NCBI GenBank assembly: GCA_030068075.1
Contig: CM057841.1
Location: 32,529,030-32,593,029, forward strand
Source: Paguma larvata
Lineage: Eukaryota; Chordata; Mammalia; Carnivora; Viverridae
Length of the DNA: 64,000 nt
Reading direction: 5' to 3'
Within the stretch, counting starts at the first letter, position 1. Each line of letters opens with the position of its first letter. Position numbers and translations under genes: made by a program. Of the stretch, positions 40,831 through 51,110 are shown one piece after another. The notes below the pieces were generated by a model. That model did not search any database. It had not been told where the DNA came from and saw only the letters and a list, made by a program, of their open reading frames with translations.

Positions 40831-40836
40831 TAAACT
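40597..40836 (+). mobile_element. Carnivore SINE (SINEC), sense, with (TA)n-expanded tail
   Basis: GGGACACCCGGGTGGGGCTTGG head (diverged), CAACTCTTGATTTCTGCTCAGGTCGTGATCTC, CT-rich block, then A-run, about 11 TA units (40799-40820) and AAATAAATAAATAAAC. The tail has evolved into a new microsatellite. Confidence 0.92.
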
Positions 40837-40869
40837 AAAAAAAAGAGAGAGAGAAAGAAAAAAAGACAG

Positions 40870-40965
40870 ACAGGACCCTCCGACCTGTAGCATCAGAATC
40901 TATATTTTAACAAGATTCCCAGGGATTCTTATGCACCTTACACTCTGAGAAGTCCTGTTTAGAAA
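40870..40965 (+). mobile_element. MER5-like hAT fragment, sense
   Basis: CTGTAGCATCAGAATCTATATTTTAACAAGATTCCCAGGGATTCTTATGCACC then GAGAAGTCCTG. Right half of a MER5A-type element. Confidence 0.65.
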
Positions 40966-41511
40966 GCTGGGCCTGTGGCACTTTTAAGAGGAGTCTGCTA
41001 AGAGTCAGGTGTCAGGTCGCGGCGTTGGGCGTGAAGTGGCGGCTTACGGTCTAAGGAGTCAGTGGAAGAACACCGGGGGCGCCGTAGGCTCCGGCTCTGG
41101 GATGGAGTGCGCGTGATGGGTACGCTGGAGGGGCCGGGAGGCGGTGACACCCCAGGACGTGAGCCTATGCCTCAGTGAGAAACGCCTCAGGCTCTGGGCG
41201 TCCGTGTTTGATTCTGCATCGGCTGGGCAGCTAGTCTGTGGCGACGGACCCCAAAACACGATGCCTCAAACACAGTCCGCCTCTGCTAGTCCTTAAGTAA
41301 TAGCCTTCGGCAGATGTCGCCCATCAGCGGGGCACTTTCATCCATGTCGTGATTCGGGGACCTCGCCTCTGTTTGTCGTGTGGCTCTAGCAGCTCCTGGG
41401 GACAGTCCTGTCATAATCAGTGTGCAGCCAGAGGAAGGGGAGAGAGAAGAGGGGAGGGCGTGGGTACATAATACTTTCACGCATCCCTGGCCCAAAATAG
41501 CACATATTGCT
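40966..41511. other. Unique sequence with a possible antisense LTR trace
   Basis: 41205-41295 (CATCGGCTGGGCAGCTAGTCTGTGGCGACGGACCCCAAAACACGATGCC) weakly resembles the end of an antisense MaLR LTR. No gene. Confidence 0.35.
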
Positions 41512-41719
41512 TACCTGTTTTTAGGTTTATTTATTTATTTTGGGAGAAAGAGAGTGCAAACAAGGTGGGGGAGGGGCAGAGAGAGGGAGAGAGAGAATCC
41601 CAAACAGACTCCATGCTGTCAAAGCCCAGTGGGGAACTCGAACTCACAAACCACGAGATCGTGACCTGAGCCACAACCCAGAGCTGGACGCTCAAATGAC
41701 GGAGTCGCCCAGGCGCCCC
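41512..41719 (-). mobile_element. Carnivore SINE (SINEC), antisense
   Basis: AGGTTTATTTATTTATTTTGGGAGAAAGAGAG tail, GA block, AACTCGAACTCACAAACCACGAGATCGTGACCTGAGCC, GGAGTCGCCCAGGCGCCCC head. A possible decayed target duplication is AGCACATATTGC / AGAACATATCAT. Confidence 0.94.
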
Positions 41720-41814
41720 AGAACATATCATGTCTGCTCACGGTCTGTCGGCCGGGAGTCAGTCACATAGCCAAACCTAAGTGTGGGGGGTACTGAGGAG
41801 TGGGGGCCAGCTCT

Positions 41815-41972
41815 GTGATGATGATGATGATGATGATGGCGCCTAAGAAGGAGAGGAAGAAAACGAGAAGGAAGAAGAGGAGGAGGGGGAATGAAGGAGG
41901 GAGAGGAGGGGGAGGAGGAGAGGGAGGACGGGTGGGGAGGAAGTCGGGGAAGAGGAGGAGGAGGAAGGTGGA
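41815..41972. repeat. (GAT)n then GA-rich purine tract
   Basis: Eight GAT units (41815-41838), then about 120 bases of GAGGAA/GGAGGAG purine-only DNA. Open frames with poly-H, poly-M or K/R/G runs derive from it. Confidence 0.95.
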
Positions 41973-42440
41973 TTTTCGGCGAGCAGGGAGCCATCTCTTC
42001 CAGGGTCTCGGCAATCCGTAATCCGTAATGACTCTCGTCTCTGTCATTTTTCCCAGTTGGACACCCCCATTCCAGGTTCTACTCCTTAGAACCTAATCCC
42101 AACCACGAAGTCAGTGTCCACATCTAAGCGAATGCTTGGCCCGAGTTCGTACAGCAAGATGCGACCAAGTCGTGACTCCGGAACCATCTTGCTCCAAAGT
42201 TGAACTGAATAGGCGTGGTTTTAGGAGTCGATCTCCTTATGAATCCTTATGTTCCGTTCACGCCACGTGCCGTTCAGTCTCCGGACCGCACGAGACTCGT
42301 TAGTAAAAGCAAAGGCAAAGACAAATATCGGAACAGGAGAAAAGCACAGTGTCACACTTAGTAGGTGCTCAGTAAAAGAACTTGGATTAATCTGAACGGA
42401 GTTAAGGCGGCGTCTCTTGTAAGGTCAGTGCGCCAGGAGC
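41973..42440. other. Unique sequence with a MIR 3'-end trace
   Basis: 42345-42395 (GTGTCACACTTAGTAGGTGCTCAGTAAAAGAACTTGG) resembles the last part of a sense MIR. Otherwise nothing recognised. Confidence 0.4.
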
Positions 42441-43430
42441 TAGATAAAAACGCGGAACTCTTTGTGGGTTTTCGTTTTGCTTTGTCTTAGTACCTCCTGG
42501 TTTTCACTCGTTTCGAAAGCCAGAGTCTTTTACTAGAAAAAAAAATTTCAGAAAACATGGCTAAACAAGAAGAAGAAAACTAAAATAGCCTGTGAACTCC
42601 CCGGCCAGGAATGGCCGCTTTAACAGAGTGATGGGCATTTGGCCAGCTGCTATATACGTGAAACCTAATAAAAAAAGAAAAACAGGGTGTGGGGCTTTTA
42701 AGGGATTTTACCTAATTAGGCAAAAGTGACTGAGGCCCATCCTGCTGCTCGGGAACTCACTGATGTTTTGCAAGCCATGCTTGAACGAATCTTTGAGCAC
42801 GGGGGCAAACGCGTGACCTGCATATATTCTTAGTATGCTAATTTTTGTTTGGGTTTCTGAACAAAACCCGTCTTTTAAAGAAAAATTTAACAGATTTGAA
42901 ACCAGAAACCCTGTCCTCCCTGGAGGCACTAAAAAATGCAAACTGAAGGCTTCCCATGTGTGGAGGCTATTACCGATTTCCTTCCAAAAACAGGAGACGT
43001 GTTGCCCTGGCCGTGACGCTTCAGGTCCCAGAGCCAGAAACTGTTTGCTTTCTGCGCACTCATTAACCGTGGTGGGGGATCCAATAACTGCTCTAATTTC
43101 CTACTTTAAATGTTTTTCTTTCCCCTACTCTTCAAAAATGTCTTTTTATGTTGTCCATTTACATACTCGCAGGCAGTCACTTACGCTGCGAGGCTGGTCG
43201 CTGTCAGACACAATAAGAGACAGAAACCGCCGCGCGGTACAGTAGCATTAGTGTTGAAAATGGAAATTTAATTTCCAGAAATGAACCCCGGCGATAAAAG
43301 CTCCCTTTGTTGCTGTCCGGATCAGAAATGAATCAGGTCTGAAAGGAAGTAACGTGCAATTAAAAACATCTCAAAGAGGTATTTGTTATGCGTTAGAACA
43401 GATGCGTTGGAATGGTGTTTTGAACATGGG
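42440..43430. promoter_or_regulatory. Repeat-free AT-rich candidate conserved block
   Basis: Nearly 1 kb with no interspersed repeat or microsatellite, AT-rich against GC-rich neighbours. It contains GACCTGCATATATTC, GTATGCTAATTTTTG, GCGATAAAAGC, and GCAATTAAAAACATC words. No convincing reading frame. The absence of transposons over such a length is a common property of conserved regulatory sequence. Confidence 0.3.
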
Positions 43431-43559
43431 GCGAGGGGAGGGGGCGGGGGCGGCCCTGGATAAATGTTTTTGATGAGGAGGAAGAGAGTAGTCATGTGTG
43501 TCGTGCTTTTAGCCTCGGTTGACGTGTTTGGATTCTCACGGGGAGCCTGGGAAAGGGGC
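43431..43559. other. Unique sequence
   Basis: Short GC-rich patch (GGGGAGGGGGCGGGGGCGG at 43435-43453), otherwise unassigned. Confidence 0.5.
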
Positions 43560-43650
43560 AGTGCGGATGTGGAAACTGAGGCTCAGAGACCGTGCAGGGG
43601 TGCACTTTTCCCAGGGTGACCTGGTGGAAGCGGGGCTACCGTCAGGGCTC
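43560..43650 (-). mobile_element. MIR fragment, antisense
   Basis: GTGCGGATGTGGAAACTGAGGCTCAGAGACCGTGCAGGGGTGC...CCCAGGGTGACCTGGTGGAAGCGGGGC. The centre of an antisense MIR. Confidence 0.65.
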
Positions 43651-44602
43651 GAAGAGGCCTCCCAGACTCTGCTTCATAGCGTTCAAATGAAGGAAAGGTC
43701 TTATGCCTGGAACCTTCCAGAGAACCGTGTTAAGTGATGTTGCGGTGTGATGGAGGCGTATTTCATGCCACCCCTGCCTCCCATCTTCCCACCCCCGCCC
43801 CCCGACACTCTGTCAGCAGTGGCCAGCATCCTGGGTGGCTGTCCTCAGGGTGCAGAAGGGAGACAGAATGAGAACATTCTTGTCTTGGTTTCAAAACAGA
43901 TCTTGGACACTCGAGGCAAAAGCAATCATTTGAGAGTACATTTCTTAAGCCCCTGAAGCCTGAGGTTTCGAGGTTGGAATATTAAAAGGTGCAGCCCTAA
44001 ATGTCATGAACAAGAGGTTTAGGAGCAAACAAGTTCAGCCCAATGCAAGTCAAGATCTAAGGGAGTAACGGGACCCCCAGAGACGGGAGGGGACGCCGGA
44101 CGGGTTGAGACAAGGGAGGCAGCAAACCCTTTATTGTTTCCCGGGGGAAAATATGAATTGGCTGAATTTATCTGAAATCGACTACCCGCCGCCACCGCAT
44201 CTGGAAGCAACAGAGAAGCGAGGGGCTGCCTGGCGCGCGGAGCTGGAGCGACCTCACGATCCACGCGGAGAAGAAGAGTCACCAGGCTGCTGCGTACCTC
44301 ACACCTGAACCCCTGAAACTTGACCAAATACCCACATTTTCTAAGATCAAGTCCTAACAGTCCCAGAAGAAAATCGTCGAACATTCCTTCATCACCTCGG
44401 AAGGGCCGAGATCTTCCTAATTGCGACTCAAAGCTAAGATGTCGTAAAAGACGAAATTTGATTAAATAACAAAAATCTCTGCAAGTTTCAAAAAAAAAAA
44501 AAAAAGCAACACGCAAGTAACAACTATGTACAGAACTAGATAGAAGAAGAGAAAAAGAGGCAAAGGTAGTATTACGGACTCTTATTAAAAGTGCATTGAG
44601 CT
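43651..44602. other. Unique sequence, no gene recognised
   Basis: Mixed composition. An A-run of about 15 lies near 44490-44504. A 165-codon minus-strand frame (44019-44516) has no recognisable domain. Confidence 0.45.
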
Positions 44603-44811
44603 GGGGCGCCTGGGTGGCTCAGTCGGTTAAGCGTCCGACTTTGGCTCAGGTCATGATCTTGGCATTTGTTGAGTTCGAGCCCCGCGTTGGGCTCTGTGCT
44701 GACAGCTCAGAGTCTGGAGCCTGCTTTGGATTCTGTGTCTCCCTCTCTCTCTCTCTGGCCCTCCCCCGCTTGCATTGTCTCTCTCTCTCAAAAATAATAA
44801 ACAATAAAAAA
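44603..44811 (+). mobile_element. Carnivore SINE (SINEC), sense
   Basis: GGGGCGCCTGGGTGGCTCAG head, GCGTCCGACTTTGGCTCAGG, GAGTTCGAGCCCCGCG B-box, TGTGCTGACAGCTCAGAGTC extension, CT block, AATAATAAACAATAAAAAAC tail. Close to consensus. Confidence 0.96.
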
Positions 44812-44983
44812 CATTTTCATGAAATAAAGATTAAGAAGGAGGCATGAGTACCTGGTAACTAGCACCAGACTTTCCCTCCCATGATAAACAACTAGAAAAC
44901 TGAGAGGGAAAAAAAAGACCCGAATCAACTGTCTTCAGACATTGAACAAATGGCGAAGTAGAACTGTGTGATCTTTGGATAGT

Positions 44984-45166
44984 GTTGCCAGATTTAGTAA
45001 AAGAAATACAGGACACCCTGCTAAATAAGAATGTTAGATACACAACGAATAATTTTTAGTATAAATATTTCCCACCTGATATTTGAGACATATTTATGCT
45101 AAAAAAATTTACTATTTATCTGAAATTTGAATGTAAGTGGGTGTGCCTGTATTTTATCTGGCAACT
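44984..45166. mobile_element. Palindromic MITE-like element
   Basis: Two arms of roughly 80-90 bases are reverse complements. The left arm starts GTTGCCAGATTTAG and has AAATACAGGACACCC and CAACGAATAATTTTTAGTATAAATA. The right arm ends AAAATACAGG...-complement: GGTGTGCCTGTATTTTATCTGGCAAC. Arms meet at about 45,075-45,088. There is no coding capacity. This is a well-known mammalian palindromic repeat type, but I cannot name its family securely. Confidence 0.75.
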
Positions 45167-45377
45167 CTGCCACCGAGAGGAGAAAGACCTAGGAGGTGAG
45201 CCCACCTTAGCTTGCTACCTGGAGGCACTTTCCGGTCACAAAGTGGGAAGGGGGAGCGAATTAATAATAAAATACATATGGAAAATATCCAACTATATGG
45301 AAATTAAGGAACACACTCTAAATAACCTATAAGTCAAGGAAAATATTAGGAGTGAACTTAGAAAATGTTTTGAATTA
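45167..45377 (+). mobile_element. LINE-1 ORF2 segment, sense (first of four)
   Basis: From about 45,255: AATATCCAACTATATGGAAATTAAGGAACACACTCTAAATAACC...GTCAAGGAAAATATTAGGAG, the L1 ORF2 stretch between endonuclease and reverse transcriptase. 45,167-45,255 is unassigned. Interrupted by the SINE at 45378. Confidence 0.72.
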
Positions 45378-45596
45378 GGGGTGTCGGGTGGCTCAGTCGG
45401 TTAAGCGGCCGACTTCGGCTCAGGTCATGATCTCACGGTTCTGTGAGTTCAAGCCCCACGTCGGGCTCTGTGCTGACGGCTCAGAGCCTGGAGCCTGCTT
45501 CGGATTCTGGGTCTCCCTTTTTCCATCCCTCCCCTGCTCATACTCTGTCTTCCTGTCTCTCTCTTTCAAAAATAAACATGAAAAAAAATTTTAAAG
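45378..45596 (+). mobile_element. Carnivore SINE (SINEC), sense, in L1, with 17-bp TSD
   Basis: GGGGTGTCGGGTGGCTCAG head (three bases lost), GCCGACTTCGGCTCAGG, GAGTTCAAGCCCC B-box, GTGCTGACGGCTCAGAGCC extension. Flanked by GAAAATGTTTTGAATTA (45361-45377) and GAAAAGGTTTTGAATTA (45597-45613). Confidence 0.97.
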
Positions 45597-45713
45597 AAAA
45601 GGTTTTGAATTAAATGACAATGAGCATACAACATATAAAACTTTGTGGCCTTCGGTTAAAGCAGAATTTAGAGGGAAATGTTTAGCTTTATCTGCTTAGA
45701 CTAGAAAAGCAGA
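45597..45713 (+). mobile_element. LINE-1 ORF2 segment, sense (second)
   Basis: AACATATAAAACTTTGTGGCCTTCGGTTAAAGCAGAATTTAGAGGGAAATGTTTAGC is the L1 text that encodes ...Y.NLW..AKA..RGK.. It continues the same decayed L1 after the SINE. Confidence 0.8.
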
Positions 45714-45926
45714 GGGGCGCCTGGGTGGCTCGGTTGGTTAGAGTCTGACTCTTGATTTTGGCTCAGGTCATGAGCGCATGGTTCATGGGTTTGAGCCTCA
45801 CCGCAGGCTCTGTACTGGCAGTGCAACCCTGCTTGGGATTCTCTCTCTCCCTCTCTCTCTCTGCCCCTCCCCTACTCACATGCACATGTACTCTCTCTCA
45901 AAATAAATAAATAAACTTAAAAAAAA
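45714..45926 (+). mobile_element. Carnivore SINE (SINEC), sense, in L1
   Basis: GGGGCGCCTGGGTGGCTCGG head, GACTCTTGATTTTGGCTCAGG, short middle (CTGGCAGTGCAACCC), CT block, AAATAAATAAATAAAC tail. An A-rich flanking repeat is partly visible (CTAGAAAAGCAGA / AGAAAAGAAAGA). Confidence 0.95.
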
Positions 45927-46403
45927 AGAAAAGAAAGATCTAAAGCTTATGTTAAGAAGCAAGAGGAATAAATAAGACATTGATCCCAAAGGAAATACAA
46001 GAAAATCAAGAATGAACATCAGCGAAATAGAAATACACAAACGAAAAAGAAAATTGACGAAGCCAAAAGTTGGTTCTTTGAAAAGATCAATAAAAGGGAT
46101 AAATTTCAAGTTAAGCTCTTCAAAGAGAAAGGGTTAGAAGGAAAAGAGAGAAAGAGAGAGAGTAAGCAAAATAAATTACTAATATTACAAACGAGAAAGG
46201 GTGCATTACTACAGTTTCTACAGACGTTAAAAAAATGATCATGGAATATTTTAGTAACTTTATGCTAACGGTTTCGACAATTTAGATGAAATGGACAAAT
46301 TCCTAGAACATAATCACTTAATAAATAGACGAAGGAAATAATATCTCAAGGGCCTTGTATCTATTGAGGAAATTGAATTTATAATTTAAAATTGTCCCAC
46401 AAA
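45927..46403 (+). mobile_element. LINE-1 ORF2 segment, sense (third)
   Basis: GCCAAAAGTTGGTTCTTTGAAAAGATCAATAAAAGGGATAAA is the strongly conserved L1 ORF2 stretch just before the reverse transcriptase (KSWFFEKINK). Then ATGAAATGGACAAATTCCTAG. Stops are present. Confidence 0.88.
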
Positions 46404-46600
46404 GGGGCTCAGTTGGTTAAGCATCTGACTCTCGATTTTAGCTCAGGTCGTGATCCCACGGTTCGTGCGTTTGAGCCCTGCATCGGGCTCCCTGCTGGCA
46501 GTGGGGACCCTGCTTGGGATTCTCTGTCTCCCTCTCTGCCTCTCCCCTGTGCTCGCTCTCTCTCTCTCTCAAAAGTAAATAAGTGTTAAAAAATAGAATT
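46404..46600 (+). mobile_element. Carnivore SINE (SINEC), sense, 5' truncated, in L1
   Basis: Starts GGGGCTCAGTTGGTTAAGC, missing CGCCTGGGTG of the head. The rest is intact: GACTCTCGATTTTAGCTCAGG, GTTTGAGCCCTG B-box, CTGCTGGCAGTGGGGACC middle, CT block and AAGTAAATAAG tail. Confidence 0.94.
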
Positions 46601-47280
46601 AAATTAAAAAATAAGATAAAAGCGTTCCACAGAAGAATTCTAGACCCAAGTAACTTCAATGATTCTGCCAAACATTTAAGGAGGAAATAATACAATTCCG
46701 CACACAAACTCCTTCAGGAAGTAAAGAGGACTTACTTTCCCACTTAATTTATGAAGTCCGCATTAACCTGACGCTCAGGCCATTCCAAAAAGTTAGGTAG
46801 CAACACTCTAAGGAACACGAACACAGAAATTCTTAACCAAATGTTAGCAATCGAACCCAGCGATCAGTTAAAAGGGCAAGTACAATATGACCAAGTGGGA
46901 TTTGCTCTAGGATTGCAAAACTGGTTTAACATTCGAAAATCAATGTAATTCAGCATATTAACCGAATAAAGGAAAAAGTCATATGTTCACTTCAGTAGAT
47001 TCAGAGAAAACATTTGAGAAAATTCAGCGCCCGTTCGTAATAAAAACTCTCTGCAAACTGGGGACAGAAGAAAACTTTTTAAGGGCATGTACGAACGGGC
47101 ATCTATGAAAAAATCTATAGCTAAGATTATACTTAATGCTATAGCTAAATACATTTCCTACAAGATCGGGAACTAGACAAATTCTCACTTCTATTCAACA
47201 TTGCACTAGAGGTCCTAACCTGTGTACAAGCACAAGAATACGTGTACATGTTGGAGAGGAAGAAGTAAAATTGTCTTGAT
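46601..47280 (+). mobile_element. LINE-1 ORF2 reverse-transcriptase segment, sense (fourth)
   Basis: Translating in patches gives the L1 reverse-transcriptase order: the finger region, then TATGACCAAGTGGGATTTGCTC (DQVGF), AACATTCGAAAATCAATG (NIRKS), and a decayed ISIDAEKAFDKIQ stretch. After it come AAGATTATACTTAATGC (KIILN) and TTCTATTCAACATTGCACTAGAGGTCC (LFNIALEV). Stops and frameshifts throughout make it a pseudogene fragment. Confidence 0.88.
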
Positions 47281-47511
47281 TCGCAGCCCTCCTCTGCCAG
47301 AGAGCTAAGAAGCCCTTAACGAAAAGGCACCACTTAATTTTCTGTACCCCAGCCTCTGTCCAGCTAGACTGCAGCGGGCGGGTTTAGACTGACTTTGTAC
47401 CTGTGAGTTAATAATTGCCGAGGCGGTAAGATAGTTACCTGGCGATTTGTTGTACCATTTCTCTACACGTATGCTTTTGTGAAGGTTTTCTTAATAAAGT
47501 GACTATTTAAA
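47281..47511. other. Unique sequence, nothing recognised
   Basis: No gene or repeat identified. It follows the broken L1 end. Confidence 0.45.
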
Positions 47512-47717
47512 ATTTTTTTAAGTTTATTTATTTATTTTGAGATAGAGACAGAGAGAAGATCAGGGGCAGAGAGAATGGAGAGGCAGAGAATCCCGAGCAG
47601 GCTCTACACTGTCAGCATGGAGCTTGATGTGGACCTGAACCCACAAACCACGAGATCATGGCCTGAGCTGAAATCAAGAGCCGGGCACTTAACCGACTGA
47701 GCCACCCAGGGGGCCCC
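47512..47717 (-). mobile_element. Carnivore SINE (SINEC), antisense
   Basis: TTTTTAAGTTTATTTATTTATTTTGAGATAG tail, GATCAGGGGCAGAG block, CACGAGATCATGGCCTGAGC, GACTGAGCCACCCAGGGGGCCCC head. Flanked by AAAGTGACTATTTAAAA-like and AAAATGATTATTTTTAA repeats. Confidence 0.94.
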
Positions 47718-47789
47718 TAAAATGATTATTTTTAACTTGACATCTTTGGACTTCTCTTTGGCTGGCAAAATATTACCCTCAACAGAGTA

Positions 47790-47935
47790 CCGGAATGGTC
47801 AGCTGAATTTACAACCTGGCCAAACTATTAATTTCCTGTGTGACCTCAGGCAAGTGCATTCCCCTCTCTGGGCTTCAGCATCCTGCATTGAAGGGAGACA
47901 GTGGACAATGTCACAGGTTTTAAAATCTTCCTGGG
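47790..47935 (+). mobile_element. MIR, sense
   Basis: GAATTTACAACCTGGCCAAACTATTAATTTCCTGTGTGACCTCAGGCAAGTGCATTCCCCTCTCTGGGCTTCAGCATCC. The MIR core is clear; the ends are decayed. Confidence 0.7.
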
Positions 47936-49150
47936 GAGCCTTTTGCTCCCATGAGGTTGTTCTTGCGGAAACCGCTAGCCAGGTTAGGGAAGGGGACGAG
48001 GATAGGACTAGAAGCATGAAAGCGCCCCCCACAACGACTCTGCTTTTTCCTGCTTTGTTTGTACCCTGCAGGGGTACATCTCAAAGTATTGTCTTTTGTT
48101 TGTTTTGTTTGATTTCCTTCTGTCAATTCCTTCACACGGGCCACTTTTCACTCCTCCCTCCCAGATGATACTAACGCAGAAAAAGAGTCCTAGTTTGGGG
48201 GTACATTTTTCTGCTCCACGGACTAAAGAAGGGGGTGGGGGAAGGAAAGGAGAAGACAGAGGGTGATTCGGGTAGAAAAAGGTGTTCACAGAGCAGCGTC
48301 CTCCACTGGGGGAGGGACATGAAGAGCCTTCTGAACACAGACTGAGAGCAGGGATAAGCGGGCTCAGCCCACGGCTAACTCTCCAGTATGCGCAGCAACT
48401 CCCCAGTGTAGACGCTCCCACCCCTAACACTCCCCAACATCTGCCACCCATGCAGAGTCCTGAATTGAGGGTTCGGAACTCAGATGGACACCGGGACACG
48501 GAAGGAAATCTTCACCCCCCACCCAAGTGTGTTCCGAACCAGCTGGAGACTTGCCTGTAAGCCTGGGCGGAAGTCAACTATGAGTCGGTGCTGAACTTCC
48601 CTGTAAGACTTAATTTTTAAAGGGCTCCCCGTACCACGTAATGTTGCCCTTCTGTGAGACGACCTAATCGAATCATTAAATGAATTTCCTCCTTGACAAA
48701 GGGAACCGACAACCAGAGGCATAAGGCTCTGTTTCCGCAGTTTTGGTCTGTGAGACTGCACGAGTTTCTTTTCCCCTCCGATCCACCGAGGCGCACGAGA
48801 AAACACGCGGTTTTTCCCGAAGTAGTTTTCTCTGAGTGCTTCTCCTACAGAGCAGTCGCCTCATTACCCGGGTCTCTGTTTTCACATGTGAACATTAAGT
48901 AAACATTAAATAGCCTCAAAAGTTCTTCCCGGCTCTGAAGTTTTGCAAGATTTGAGAATGCGGTTACTTTGTTACTTTGCTAGGATATATCTTTAAATTT
49001 TAAAATGTATGAGTAGAGAAGCAGCACTGTGAAATAAAAAAGGAAAATGAAACCCTGAGAGAAGATCGGGCAGCAGATTAAGGGCCTTAATATGTAAAGA
49101 ACACCTACAAATAAATGAGAAAAATTTGAAAATAATATAAAAACATTGTC
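47936..49150. other. Unique sequence, no gene recognised
   Basis: About 1.2 kb. 48600-48900 has several overlapping short frames but no known domain. 48930-49145 is AT-rich and repeat-free. Confidence 0.45.
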
Positions 49151-49161
49151 AAAAGAAAGAG

Positions 49162-49212
<51 letters not shown>

Positions 49213-49366
49213 AGAGAGGGAAGAGGGAGGAAGGAAGGGAAGGAAGGAAGGGAGGGAGGGAGAGAAGAGAGGGAGGGAGAGAAGGGAGGGAAGGAAGGAA
49301 GGAAGGAAGGAAGGAAGGAAGGAAGGAAGGAAGGAAGGAAGGAGGGAAGGGAGGAAGGGAGAAGGA
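49151..49366. repeat. (GAAA)n-(GGAA)n polypurine tract, about 215 bp
   Basis: First GAAA units (49157-49211), then GGGA/GGAA units, ending in about 14 perfect GGAA units (49288-49343). Purine-only on the plus strand, like the tract at 22243. Confidence 0.97.
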
Positions 49367-51110
49367 ACTATGCAGCTAAGTTTTGGTTATCGGCAGGTCA
49401 CACTTCCCTGGAATTTGATGACTTAAAGCTACTTCCGCATTATTATTGCATGTGGTTTTCTGTGTCAACAATTCAGGCAGAGCTCAGATGGGAGACAATT
49501 CTGGGGCCATCTGGGGCCCCTCCTCGGTGTTCAGCTAGCAGCTGGATGGTCTGGAGGGACCGAGGAGCATGAGCGTGAGTGTTCACTCGCACTCACTGGT
49601 CCGGCCCCTTGGCGGGGTCGTTGGAAGACTGGTGCAGCCGGACCTGCCCCCTGCATGTAAGGTCAAGGGTCTCCCCGTGTCCTGTCTCCAGCTGGCCAGT
49701 TGGACTCTTCACAAAGCGGCTCAAGACTCCAAGAAGGGGGAAGCAGAAACCACCCGTCCATGTGACACCTGCACCCACCCAGAACCAGCCCGGCGTCCAT
49801 CTCCCTGCACCCCGTGGGTCCCGCTCATTCCAGAACAACCCAGACGCCAGGTGAGGGGGAAATGGACCTCTCTCTGATGGGACAAACAGCCCCCCATTTC
49901 CAGCCATCCTCCAGGCCCCGCAATCGCGTATTCCAACAGCAGAGAAGACACCAAAAGCGGGTCATACTGGGAGAAAGAACTCAGGCTTGGGATCCCCGCC
50001 CGGCCTCTTTGAACCACACAGACGATCTCGCTAAATAAATGAGCCCAGCCGCACCTGTAAAACGGAAGCGTTTCCTGCCACTCCCACGGGACCGACCGGG
50101 AAGGCGTCTTTGTGCCACGAAGCCCCGCACCCCACCTACCGGGGCAGACCGTTCGCGGATGCAAACGCCAGCTACGTTTCCAGGCGCGGAGAACCAACGT
50201 CGGGTCTTAGAGATTGCCTTGATGACAGTCAGCGCGTTCGCAAAAACTGTGATTCTAGCGGTCGTCGGGCATGATTCGCGCGGCTATTGCATCGCGGGAC
50301 ACCTCCAAATCCCTGCCCGGGCCCAGCGCCTTCCTGCCTGGTGGCAGCTGACCCGACTGAGGGACGGCGGTTCTCTGAGGTGGAGACGCGGCCTCCTGCT
50401 TGGCCAAGGTCCCCGCCTCTCGGGAAACGCATGCGGGTGCTGAAGCCCGGCCCGCTTTGCCCACGATACCCGATGGCCCCCTGGGCATTTTCCCCAGAGA
50501 CACCACCTAAAATGTCACATGCCAGCATCACCTGTGAGTCCCAGGAAAGGATAAAAGCCGGCTTTCTACTATGCTACAGAGCTATTTTCAACCTTGGCCC
50601 CCGGAATCTAAGAGCAGTTCCGTTCCGCCTAGCCATCTAGCACTTGACGAGCGTGGGGACGTGGGTCCCGGGCTGATGGGCTGGAAGAGGCAACTGGAGG
50701 ATGCTGGCCTCCCACTCTTTCCAGCAGCCTTGGAAACCTAGGAACCACGAACAGGCACACCAGAGTCCGAGAAATCTATGCCCACCGAGTTCCCCCGAGA
50801 GCGGGGCAGGGCTTCCTGGGTCCCGCTGTGGCCGGCTCGGGCCTCCGCGACCTGTGAGCGGCCCGGCCCGCCCGCGATTCTCACCACGGGCCCGGAGTGC
50901 AGGTCCTCACGTATCTGGAAAAGCTTCAGGATAATTCCCCTCCCAGATGTTAGACATTAAATGGCAGCGCTGACAGAGACGGACGCGGTGCGACTTTGAT
51001 TTTTGCGTGCGCCATGAGGCTCTTGGAGAGGGGGTCCTTGGGGAAGCGGGTCCTTCAAGGAATATTCACGCCCCCCCCCATCCTCCCGAGAAGAGCCCGC
51101 GACCCTCTCA
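49367..51110. other. Unique CpG-rich sequence, no gene recognised
   Basis: 1.7 kb of GC-rich DNA with high CpG (for example 50,050-50,460 and 50,800-50,900), without SINEs. 49,975-50,100 has a faint sense-MIR look. Open frames up to about 160 codons overlap on both strands with no known domain. A CpG-island-like function is possible but untested. Confidence 0.4.

Noticed and set aside
49560..50640. GC-rich overlapping frames suggesting an exon or CpG island
   Set aside because: Stop-free registers are expected in GC-rich DNA. No splice-site pair or known protein appears, and CpG density is patchy instead of a clear island.
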